Assembly (NCBI GenBank): GCA_023228825.1
Contig: JALOAL010000007.1
Coordinates: forward strand, 98,081-162,080
From: Dehalococcoidia bacterium
GTDB lineage: Bacteria > Chloroflexota > Dehalococcoidia > UBA2979
Length of the DNA: 64,000 nt
Reading direction: 5' to 3'
Below are positions 53,410-60,589 of this stretch, piece by piece. A program made the position numbers and the translations under genes. The notes below the pieces were generated by a model. It made no database searches and was not told the origin of the DNA. It saw only the letters and a program-made list of their open reading frames with translations. Within the stretch, counting starts at the first letter, position 1, and every line of letters starts with the position of its first letter.

Positions 53410-54639
53410 TTAGCCCAGCCACTCCGCCCACGAGGGCGGCGCCTCCGTGGCCGGCACCGGCGAGAGGGCGCGCAGGCGCTGCACGATCGGCGGGAGGGCC
53501 TCCAGCAGGCGCTCCACGTCCTCCTCTGTGTTCATCCGTCCGAGGCTGAACCGCAGCGAGCCGCGCGCCAGGTCGTCCGGTATGCCCATGGCCATCAGCA
53601 CGTGGCTCGGCTCCACAGAGCCGGTGGTGCAGGCGGAACCAGAGGACGCGGCGAAGCCCGCCAGGTCCAGCGCCAGCAGCACGCTCTCGCCCTCCACGTA
53701 CCCCACTGCGCCGGAGACGCTGCCAGGCAGCCGCGCCTCGACGTTTCGAGGGCCAGTGATGGCGAGCAAGGGGACGCGACGCGGGAGTTCCTCGATGAGG
53801 CGTTCCTGGAGGGTGCGTTCATGGGCCACGTCGGCCTCGCGGCGGTCCCACGCGATCTCCATCGCGCGGGCGAAGCCCACGATGGCCGGCGTATTCTCCG
53901 TGCCCGCGCGGATGCGGCGCTCCTGGCCGCCGCCCAGGATCTGGCCCTGTAGCGGCGTCCCGTGCCGCACGTAGAGCGCACCGGCGCCGCGGGGCCCGTA
54001 CATCTTGTGCGCCGTGAAGGTCATCAGGTCCACGCCCAGGCGGTCCACGTGCACGCCCAGGTGCGCCGCTGACTGCACCGCGTCCGTGTGCACGACCGTG
54101 CGAGGATTCTTCGCCTTCACGAGGCGCACGACCTCCGCGATGTCGTTGATCGCGCCTACCTCGTTGTTGGCGTGCATGACGGACACCAGCACCGTGTCGG
54201 CGCGTACCGCGTCCGCGACGGCGGCGGGCGAGACATGGCCGTCACGCTCCACGGGGAGGACGGTGACCTCCGCCACCCCCTCGCGTTCCATCTGCTCCAG
54301 CGGGTCCAGCACCGCGTGGTGCTCCACGCCTGTCGTCACCACGTGGCGCCCGCGACGAGTGGATGCGGCCACCACCCCGCGCAGCGCCAGGTTGTCCGAC
54401 TCCGACCCGCCCGAGGTGAACACGACCTCCTCCGGGTCATTCGCGCCGATGAGTCCCGCAATGGACGCGCGCGCCCGGTCGATGGCCTTCCGCGCTTCCT
54501 GCGCCTCCACGTAGATCGAGGACGGGTTGTGCCAGGCGCCGCCCTCGCCACGGAGGAACGGCAGCATGGCGTCCAACACCTCCGGGTCCGGAGGTGTGGT
54601 CGCTGCGTGGTCCAGGTAGACGCGCCCCTGCTGCTGCAT
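53410..54639 (-). CDS. iscS: Cysteine desulfurase (NifS/IscS)
   Basis: 409-residue PLP enzyme that takes sulfur from cysteine for Fe-S cluster assembly. YLDHAATTPPDPEV, VVFTSGGSESDNLAL, HANNEVGAIND, the PLP lysine K212 (TAHKMYGPRG), GGGQERRIRAGTEN and the persulfide cysteine C337 (SGSACTTG) place it in the NifS/IscS group I. ATG 54639 lacks a ribosome site, with TATCCT six bases upstream. It is divergent from a SufR-like repressor; no IscU follows. Positioned upstream of nuoB, an Fe-S protein gene. Confidence 0.95.
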   Translation of the reverse strand: MQQQGRVYLDHAATTPPDPEVLDAMLPFLRGEGGAWHNPSSIYVEAQEARKAIDRARASIAGLIGANDPEEVVFTSGGSESDNLALRGVVAASTRRGRHVVTTGVEHHAVLDPLEQMEREGVAEVTVLPVERDGHVSPAAVADAVRADTVLVSVMHANNEVGAINDIAEVVRLVKAKNPRTVVHTDAVQSAAHLGVHVDRLGVDLMTFTAHKMYGPRGAGALYVRHGTPLQGQILGGGQERRIRAGTENTPAIVGFARAMEIAWDRREADVAHERTLQERLIEELPRRVPLLAITGPRNVEARLPGSVSGAVGYVEGESVLLALDLAGFAASSGSACTTGSVEPSHVLMAMGIPDDLARGSLRFSLGRMNTEEDVERLLEALPPIVQRLRALSPVPATEAPPSWAEWLG

Positions 54640-54645
54640 ACCCCG

Positions 54646-54651
54646 AGGATA
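54646..54651 (-). promoter_or_regulatory. -10 box (TATCCT) before iscS
   Basis: TATCCT on the minus strand ends 6 nt before the iscS ATG. Candidate leaderless promoter; the regulator dyad at 54763 lies about 110 bp further upstream. Confidence 0.5.
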
Positions 54652-54762
54652 CGCCTGCCCCCGCTCCGACCTCGGCGTGACCTCGGCGTGACCTCGCCCC
54701 GACCGTGTGAGGGCCGCCGGTGTGGGGCGTCGTCCGCGGTAGTCCTGTGACTTCTGCTTTAG

Positions 54763-54786
54763 GACGTTTTTCGCTCGAAAACCGTC
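54763..54786. promoter_or_regulatory. Dyad in the iscS-regulator intergenic region (candidate operator)
   Basis: GACGTTTTTCG (54763-54773) and CGAAAACCGTC (54776-54786) match at 10 of 11 positions around a two-base centre, and flanking TTTAG/CTAAA extend the symmetry. It is an AT-rich island in GC-rich DNA and ends 10 bp before the -10 box of the regulator gene, so it would cover its -35 region. A likely site for the regulator itself. Confidence 0.65.
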
Positions 54787-54796
54787 TAAACCGTGC

Positions 54797-54802
54797 TAGG
54801 CT
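54797..54802 (+). promoter_or_regulatory. -10 box (TAGGCT) before the SufR-like regulator
   Basis: TGCTAGGCT ends 6 nt before ATG 54809; no ribosome site between. Candidate leaderless promoter under the dyad at 54763-54786. Confidence 0.5.
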
Positions 54803-54808
54803 GGCCCC

Positions 54809-55480
54809 ATGGCTGTGGGCACACATCGCATCGACGGCACCCGTGAGGAGATCCTGGCGCTGCTGCGGCATCGCGAGGCCATGGGCGTGGAGGAACTGGC
54901 GCAGGCCCTGGGCCTGGCCGGAGCGACCGTGCGCCGGCACCTGGACGTGCTGCTGCGCGACAACTACGTGCGCGTCACGCAGGTGCGAGGCGGCACCGGG
55001 CGGCCTCGACACCTGTTCTCGCTCACGGAGGCGGGGGCGGACGCCTTCCCCTCCCGCTACGCCCGCGTGACCCAGCGGCTGCTGGGCGAGATCGTGGGGC
55101 TGGCGCGGAACGAGACGGCCGGGCGCAGCGGCAAGCAGATCGCCTCGGTCGTCTTCGAGCGCATGTCCGCGCGCATCGCGGAGGAGTACGCGGAGCGTGT
55201 GACCGGCGACACGCTGGAAGAGCGCGCCCAGTCCGCTGCCAGCCTCATCGCGGAGGAGGGTCTCGCGTTCGAGGTCACGCCCAGCACGGACGGGCGCGGC
55301 GTGCGCCTGCTGGGCCGCGGCTGCCTCTGCAACCGCGTGGAGGCGGACGCCGGACCGCTCCAGCCGTGCGAACACGACCGGTTCCTGCTGGAGACGCTCA
55401 TCGGAGGGCGCGTGGTTGCCCTGGATGCGTCGCAGGTGCCGCACGACTTCCAGTGCGGCTACCTCGTCACGGCGGTCTGA
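54809..55480 (+). CDS. SufR-like Fe-S-sensing transcriptional regulator
   Basis: 223 residues. A winged helix-turn-helix of the DeoR/ArsR type occupies about 12-75 (VEELAQALGLAGATVRRHLD; RGGTGRPRHLFSLT as the wing). The C-terminal part carries C172, C174, C187 (GRGCLCNRV, LQPCEHD) and C216 (DFQCGYLV). C174-x12-C187 followed by a distant fourth cysteine is the pattern of SufR, the [4Fe-4S] repressor of suf genes. Its place, divergent from iscS and before an A-type carrier, supports a role in controlling Fe-S assembly, probably autoregulated through the dyad. Confidence 0.85.
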   Translation: MAVGTHRIDGTREEILALLRHREAMGVEELAQALGLAGATVRRHLDVLLRDNYVRVTQVRGGTGRPRHLFSLTEAGADAFPSRYARVTQRLLGEIVGLARNETAGRSGKQIASVVFERMSARIAEEYAERVTGDTLEERAQSAASLIAEEGLAFEVTPSTDGRGVRLLGRGCLCNRVEADAGPLQPCEHDRFLLETLIGGRVVALDASQVPHDFQCGYLVTAV

Positions 55481-55601
55481 CGAGCACGCCACTCTCCGAC
55501 CTGCGCGAATGACTGTGGTCTTCGTTTCCGCACTCGGCATCTGCTAAACTGTGGGTGCACCCGGCGCGAGAATCGCGCGGCGCCGCCCCGAAAGGGAACA
55601 C

Positions 55602-56045
55602 ATGAGCGCTTCACCTCTGCCCGGCATGGGCGCCACCATCTCCAAGCAGGCCCCCGCCCCGACGCCCTCGGAGTTCGCGGGAGCACTGGTCACCATCACT
55701 GACCGCGCCGCCACCAAGGCGAAGGACATCCTGTCCACCAAGGGGCAGCCGGACTCGCTGCTCCGCGTGTTCGTTGTGGGCGGCGGCTGTTCTGGCTACC
55801 AGTACGGCATGTCCATCGCCCCGGAGGTCGAGGCGGAGGACGAGGTCATCGAGACGGACGACGGCGTCCGCATCGTCATTGACCGCGAGTCCAAGCCGAT
55901 GATCGCCGGCGCCGAGATCGACTACGTGGAGGACCTGATGAAGTCCGGGTTCACCATCTACAACCCGAACGCCGTCTCCTCCTGCGCCTGCGGCTCCTCC
56001 TTCCAGGGCGCCGACGGCGGCGGTACGCCTCGGGCCTGCAACTAG
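55602..56045 (+). CDS. A-type iron-sulfur carrier (IscA/ErpA/SufA family)
   Basis: 147 residues, with a ~28-residue polar N-terminal extension. The three metal-binding cysteines are in VGGGCSGYQYG and SSCACGSSF; IDYVEDLMKSGFTIYNPNA between them is typical. It inserts clusters into apo-proteins. GAAAGGGA precedes ATG 55602, and TAAACT at about 55544 could be its -10 box. It lies 121 bp after the SufR-like gene on the same strand. Confidence 0.92.
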   Translation: MSASPLPGMGATISKQAPAPTPSEFAGALVTITDRAATKAKDILSTKGQPDSLLRVFVVGGGCSGYQYGMSIAPEVEAEDEVIETDDGVRIVIDRESKPMIAGAEIDYVEDLMKSGFTIYNPNAVSSCACGSSFQGADGGGTPRACN

Positions 56046-56089
56046 CGAGAGCCTCGAGGCCCCCCGAGGGGGCAGACGAGACCGACGAG

Positions 56090-56109
56090 AGCCCCGCGCG
56101 AGCGGGGCT
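56090..56109 (+). terminator. Hairpin after the A-type carrier gene
   Basis: AGCCCCGC and GCGGGGCT pair over 8 bp with a four-base loop, followed by TCCGTGTGT; a probable terminator 44 bp after the stop. A second GC-rich stem (GCCTCGAGGC) precedes it. Confidence 0.5.
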
Positions 56110-56247
56110 TCCGTGTGTCCGGTTCTGCGTGTCTTGCCCTTCTGCGCGTCTCGCATGCGCCATTCCGATGCGCGCGTCCCTTCACGCGTCCTCTATCCTC
56201 ACTCCGTCGGGCCTCACTGCGACCGGTCACGGATGGGAGCGCGCACG

Positions 56248-56694
56248 ATGCAAGCCTGGATCACCGTTGGGACGCCCGAGAACTTCGAGGTGCTGCGCAA
56301 GCGCAACTTCGACATCGCGGCGTTCAAGTCCTCCCGCAAGAAGCAGTCCGGCGAGATGCAGCCGGGCGACCGCATCGTGTTCTACCTCACGCAGCGCGTC
56401 CTCTTCGGCGGCGTGGTGGAGGTGACAGGCGAGGCGTTCGAGGACCGCTCGGACATCGGCCTGGACTCGGAGGGCAAGCCGGACGAGGACTTCCCCTACC
56501 GCATCCAGACGCGGCCGATCGTGATCGCCCCGCCCGGCAACGAGATCGACGTGCGCGACATCACGGACCTGCTGGATAAGACGCGCAACTTTGGCCCGAA
56601 GAAACTTGGCATGTGCTTCCGGGGGAACCTTCACAAGATCTCGGACGCGGACCTCGAGGTGATCGAGGGGCTGTTGCGCGGACGGGCCTCCTAG
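56248..56694 (+). CDS. EVE-domain protein
   Basis: 148 residues made of a single EVE domain, a PUA-like fold that binds modified bases in DNA or RNA. WITVGTPENFEVLRKRNFD at the start, MQPGDRIVFYLTQ, VEVTGEAFEDRSD and LGMCFRGNLHKISD follow the family pattern. ATG 56248 follows GGGAG at eight bases. Stand-alone EVE proteins occur near restriction or modification genes in some genomes; none is here, and it is followed only by the PspC gene. Confidence 0.85.
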   Translation: MQAWITVGTPENFEVLRKRNFDIAAFKSSRKKQSGEMQPGDRIVFYLTQRVLFGGVVEVTGEAFEDRSDIGLDSEGKPDEDFPYRIQTRPIVIAPPGNEIDVRDITDLLDKTRNFGPKKLGMCFRGNLHKISDADLEVIEGLLRGRAS

Positions 56695-56695
56695 C

Positions 56696-57133
56696 GTGGC
56701 GCAGGAACCGCCGCCCGAGCGCCGGAGGCTGACGCGTAGCCACGACAGCAAACTCGGTGGCGTGGCAGGCGGCCTGGCTGACTATTTCGACCTGGACCCC
56801 ACGCTGGTGCGGGTGCTGTGGGTGGTGGCGCTCTTCATCCCGGCCATCGGCTTCGGCGGCGTGGTGGCCTACGTGATCATGTGGTTCGTCATGCCCCAGC
56901 CAGAGGGCGACTCTCCCAGCGCCGCCCCCGGCGACCGTCCGAGGGCGGGCGCAAGCATGGACGCCTCGCTGCTGCTGGGCATTGTGATCGTGGCGGTGGG
57001 GCTGATGCTGCTCCTGCGCCAGTCCTGGATCTGGATGCCGTACGTGGGCTGGGGCGGGTTCGCGTTCTTCTGGCCCGCCATGCTGATCCTGCTGGGCGCG
57101 TTCATCATCTACTCTGCCCGCCGTCGGGACTGA
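56696..57133 (+). CDS. PspC-domain membrane protein
   Basis: 145 residues. SHDSKLGGVAGGLADYFDLDP, with an arginine-rich start, is the PspC signature, followed by helix VVALFIPAIGFGG and VAYVIMWFVMPQ. Two further hydrophobic helices (LLLGIVIVAVGLMLLL; FFWPAMLILLGAFIIY) lie in the C-terminal half. The GTG start is one base beyond the EVE stop. PspC proteins respond to envelope stress; no PspA is near. Confidence 0.88.
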   Translation: MAQEPPPERRRLTRSHDSKLGGVAGGLADYFDLDPTLVRVLWVVALFIPAIGFGGVVAYVIMWFVMPQPEGDSPSAAPGDRPRAGASMDASLLLGIVIVAVGLMLLLRQSWIWMPYVGWGGFAFFWPAMLILLGAFIIYSARRRD

Positions 57134-57198
57134 CCACGACATCGCATACCCGGCACGTCCGGTCACGTCCGGTCGCACTCGGATCCGGGAGGGGCACC

Positions 57199-57732
57199 AT
57201 GGCTGACGCCGTCTCGCTGTCGGAACAACTCGCGCTGCACGTGGGGCGGCTGCTGGACAACTGCCGTCGCAGCGTGGAGGACCTCACGGTCGACCAGTTG
57301 AACCACCAGCCCGGCCCCACCGCCCACTCGATCGGCTTCGACATCTGGCACGTGGTGCGTACCGCGGACAACGTGCTGCTCTTCGTCTTCGACCGCGAGC
57401 AGCCCGTATGGCTGCGCGGGGGATTCGAGGAGCGCTTCAACCTGCCCAAGGTCGCCCAGGGCACCGGCATGACGGACGAGGAGGCGCGCGCCCTCCGATT
57501 CCCCGAGCCCGCCCAATTCTGCGAGTACATCGACGCTGTGAGGGCCGCCGCCGTGGCGAAGTTGGGCGCGATGACGGAGGCCGAACTGGCGGAGGTCACC
57601 AGACTCAACCCGTGGAGTGAACGGTCGAAGGGCGAACACGTGCTGCAGGTGCTGGTAGCGCACGGCAACGGCCACCTCGGCCGCACCTCTCTGGCCCGCT
57701 CCCTGATGGGCAAGCACGACCTGGGGATCTGA
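57199..57732 (+). CDS. DinB superfamily protein
   Basis: 177 residues in a four-helix DinB/YfiT-like fold. A histidine in FDIWHVVRTADNVL and the pair in VLVAHGNGHLGRT are placed as the three metal ligands of DinB proteins, often nickel or zinc thiol-dependent transferases. GGGAGGGG precedes ATG 57199. Substrate unknown. A second DinB-like gene lies at 63304-63834. Confidence 0.8.
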   Translation: MADAVSLSEQLALHVGRLLDNCRRSVEDLTVDQLNHQPGPTAHSIGFDIWHVVRTADNVLLFVFDREQPVWLRGGFEERFNLPKVAQGTGMTDEEARALRFPEPAQFCEYIDAVRAAAVAKLGAMTEAELAEVTRLNPWSERSKGEHVLQVLVAHGNGHLGRTSLARSLMGKHDLGI

Positions 57733-57928
57733 TGCCTGTCGGTCAGCGCGCGGGGCGCGGTCGGGCCTCGATTCGAGGTGTACCGATCCCCGCCGAAGGT
57801 GTCCGCCCGTGCGCGGCCGCCCTCCACGCCGGCGGTAGTCGGGCTGCGGGCGCCCGTGCGTCCGAGGCGACCGCTCCTACTATCCTTGCCCGGCCGGGAC
57901 AGGGACGGAGGGCGGACGGGAGCGCCTC

Positions 57929-58441
57929 GTGCATGTGCGTCGCATCCGGGCTGACGATGTCCGCTCCTACCGGGAGATGCGCCTGCGCGCGCTGACACTG
58001 GCGCCGGACGCCTACGGCACCACCCTCCAGGCCGCCCTGGACCGCGAGTACGACGACTGGGAGGGGATGGTGCTGCGCGCCGCCACGGCTGTGGACTTCG
58101 CGCTCTTTGTGCTTGACCGGGGCGGTGGAGTGCTGGCCGGCAGCGGGGCGGCCTTTGTGGGGCAGGCGCCGGAGGCGGAGGTCATCCAGATGTGGCTGGA
58201 CGAGGACCTGCGCGGGCAGGGATGGGCGGAGCGGCTGATCGACGCGGCGGAGGGCCACCTGGCCGCCGAGGGCTACGAGGTCTGCGCCCTCTGGGTGGCG
58301 GAAGCCAACGCTCGCGCTCGGCGCTTCTACGAGCGCTGCGGGTACGCCCTGACCGGCGAGGCAGAGACCAACGGTCGCGGCATCCGGGAGATGCGGATGC
58401 GCAAGCGGTTGGCCGCGGATGGGGAGCGCCCGTCGGGGTGA
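57929..58441 (+). CDS. GNAT family N-acetyltransferase
   Basis: 170 residues. VRRIRADDVRSYREMRLRAL opens a RimI-like domain; IQMWLDEDLRGQGWAERLID is the acetyl-CoA loop and NARARRFYERCGYALTGE the terminal Y-containing segment. GTG 57929 follows GGGAG. Substrate unknown. Confidence 0.85.
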   Translation: MHVRRIRADDVRSYREMRLRALTLAPDAYGTTLQAALDREYDDWEGMVLRAATAVDFALFVLDRGGGVLAGSGAAFVGQAPEAEVIQMWLDEDLRGQGWAERLIDAAEGHLAAEGYEVCALWVAEANARARRFYERCGYALTGEAETNGRGIREMRMRKRLAADGERPSG

Positions 58442-58445
58442 GCGT

Positions 58446-58502
58446 CCGGCGGGCTCCCGTGATGCCGGCGGGCGCCCGTGATGCCGGCGGGCGCCCGTGA
58501 TG
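58446..58502. repeat. Three 19-bp tandem repeats
   Basis: CCGGCGGGCGCCCGTGATG is repeated at 58446 (one mismatch), 58465 and 58484, just after the GNAT stop. Each unit contains GGGCGCCC, so the array can also fold. It may act in termination or be slippage-derived. Confidence 0.85.
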
Positions 58503-58611
58503 ATGGTGTTACGCTCGATCTGTGGGTTATCGGCCGTCTTCCGGGCCGCCCGGTGGCCTGACTGGATGGCCTCGGTCGCCGCGATGGCGCCGAGGTCTGG
58601 GAGGATGCGTG

Positions 58612-60468
58612 ATGACCGCCCGCCGCATCGATGGCGACACCCTGTTCCGCTTCTCGCCTCGGCCGAACCGTGCCGCAGAGGTTCCGTGGCTGGAGTGGGA
58701 CGCGAGCGCTTTCCAGCGTGCGCGTGAGCAAGACATGCCGGTGCTGCTCTCGATCTCCGCGTCGTGGTGCCACTGGTGCCACGTCATGGACGAGACCACC
58801 TACTCCGACCAGCGTGTGATCGACCTGCTCGCCTCGCGCTTCGTATGCGTGCGCGTGGACGGGGACGAGCGGCCGGACGTGGACGCGCGGTACAACGCCG
58901 GCGGCTGGCCCACCACCGCCTTCCTCACCCCGGACGGAGACCGCATCACCGCCGCCACTGACCTGGCCCCCGACCAGATGCTCGAGGCGATGACGGCCGT
59001 CCTGGAGGCGTGGCACGTGGACCGGGACGCCGTGGTGCAGCAGGTGGAGGCGTCGCGCGCCATGCGTGCCGCAGAACGCGCCGCCGCCCGCGCACAACGA
59101 GGCCCGGGCGCCCTCACGCCCTCCATGCTGGACGTCGCGCTGGAGGTGGTGGAGCGCCGATACGACGTCGACCAGCCCGGCCTGCTGGAGGACGGCGCGC
59201 GGCCCGGCAGCGAGCGCGAGATGCTGCGCTTCCCGCACCCCCAGGTGCTGCGACTCTGGCGCTACGCGCACCTGCGCCGAGGCGAACCGGAGGCGCTGGC
59301 TCGCGCGGTGGCGATGGCGCGCGCCATGGTGGACGGTGGCCTGTACGACGAGGCGGCAGGCGGCTTCTTCCGCTACGCGACCCGGCCGGACTGGAGCGCG
59401 CCGCACCCGGAGAAACTGGCGCGCGACCAGGGTGCGCTGCTGCTCGCCTTTGCCGAACTCGCCTCTGCGGACGCGGACGCCCGGGAGGCGCTGGCGGAGG
59501 CGGTGGAGGGCACGGCGACCTACCTGGCCGAGACGCTGGGCGACTCGCAGGGCGCGATCGCCGGATCCCAGGACGCAGACGAGGCCTGGCACCACGCCTC
59601 GGCAGAGGAGCGCGAGGGCATGTCGCCGCCGGCGGTAGACGGGCGCGTCTTCACGGCCTCGGCCGCGGTGGCTGCGCGGGGGCTGCTCGCGGCCGGCGTG
59701 GCCTACGGGCGGCGAGACTGGGTGGAGCGCGGCCGGCGCGTGGTGGACTTCCTTATCCAGCACCTGCGCGCGGGCGAAGCGGGGATGTACCACGCCTACG
59801 AGGGCGCGCCGCGCCTGTTCGGGATCCTGGACGACCAGGCTCAGAGCATCCTGGCGTTCCTGGAGGCGTACGAGGTCACCGGGCAGCCGTTCTACTTCGA
59901 ACATGCGCGCGCCCTGGGCCACCTGGTGGAGCGTGACTGGCACGAGCCGGGCATGGGCTTCCGAGACCTGGCGTACGGCCACGAGGACACCGCCCTGCTC
60001 GCCGAGCCCTCCATGCCGCTGCCGGTGAACGTGAGCACGGCGGAGGGCTTCCTGTGGATGGGCCGCCTGACGCACGACGACCGCTACCTGGCCCTGGCGC
60101 AGGAGGCGCTGAGCGCCTTCGCGCACGGGCTGGAGGGCCGCGGCCTGGCGGTCGCGGACTACGCCCGCGTGGTGGACCGCCTGCTCTCTGCGGAGCCGGA
60201 ATTCAAGATCGTCTCGGAATTCCCGGCCGGCGAGCCGGACCGGGTCGCGGATCCGCTGCACCAGGCGGCGCTGCGCATGCCGCTGGCGGGACGCACGGTG
60301 CAGCGCCTGAGCCCGGAGCAGGACGTGGCGCTGATGTACCAGTTGGGGCTGCCTCGGACCGCGCGCGTGGCGTACGTCTGCTCGGGCACCACGTGCTCGT
60401 CCCCCATCACGGATCCGGACGCACTCCCCGGCGCGGTGGAGGACCTGCTCGCCGCCCGCTCCTGGTAG
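58612..60468 (+). CDS. Thioredoxin-fold DUF255 protein (YyaL/spermatogenesis-associated 20-like)
   Basis: 618 residues. The N-terminal thioredoxin-like domain (about 1-160) has SWCHWCHVMDETTYS, the family's CxxC, and VDGDERPDVDARY and GGWPTTAFL. The rest is an (alpha/alpha)6-barrel related to N-acylglucosamine 2-epimerase and cellobiose epimerase folds; HASAEEREGM and FEHARALGHLV belong to it. Usual family length is about 670. ATG 58612 follows GGGAGG. Family function is unclear; sugar or redox roles are proposed. Confidence 0.92.
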   Translation: MTARRIDGDTLFRFSPRPNRAAEVPWLEWDASAFQRAREQDMPVLLSISASWCHWCHVMDETTYSDQRVIDLLASRFVCVRVDGDERPDVDARYNAGGWPTTAFLTPDGDRITAATDLAPDQMLEAMTAVLEAWHVDRDAVVQQVEASRAMRAAERAAARAQRGPGALTPSMLDVALEVVERRYDVDQPGLLEDGARPGSEREMLRFPHPQVLRLWRYAHLRRGEPEALARAVAMARAMVDGGLYDEAAGGFFRYATRPDWSAPHPEKLARDQGALLLAFAELASADADAREALAEAVEGTATYLAETLGDSQGAIAGSQDADEAWHHASAEEREGMSPPAVDGRVFTASAAVAARGLLAAGVAYGRRDWVERGRRVVDFLIQHLRAGEAGMYHAYEGAPRLFGILDDQAQSILAFLEAYEVTGQPFYFEHARALGHLVERDWHEPGMGFRDLAYGHEDTALLAEPSMPLPVNVSTAEGFLWMGRLTHDDRYLALAQEALSAFAHGLEGRGLAVADYARVVDRLLSAEPEFKIVSEFPAGEPDRVADPLHQAALRMPLAGRTVQRLSPEQDVALMYQLGLPRTARVAYVCSGTTCSSPITDPDALPGAVEDLLAARSW

Positions 60469-60494
60469 GACCGCCGCCACACGACGCACCGCCC

Positions 60495-60524
60495 TTGTTT
60501 GCGCACCGGTGACTTCGGTACTGT
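60495..60524 (+). promoter_or_regulatory. Candidate promoter of the secreted beta-helix protein
   Basis: TTGTTT (60495-60500) and TACTGT (60519-60524), 18 bp apart, lie 65 bp before ATG 60590. Confidence 0.5.
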
Positions 60525-60589
60525 CGCGTGCACCTCTCGATCCACGCGCGCTCTCACGCGTAGGTGTTGGCGCTGGAAATGGCCCTCGC

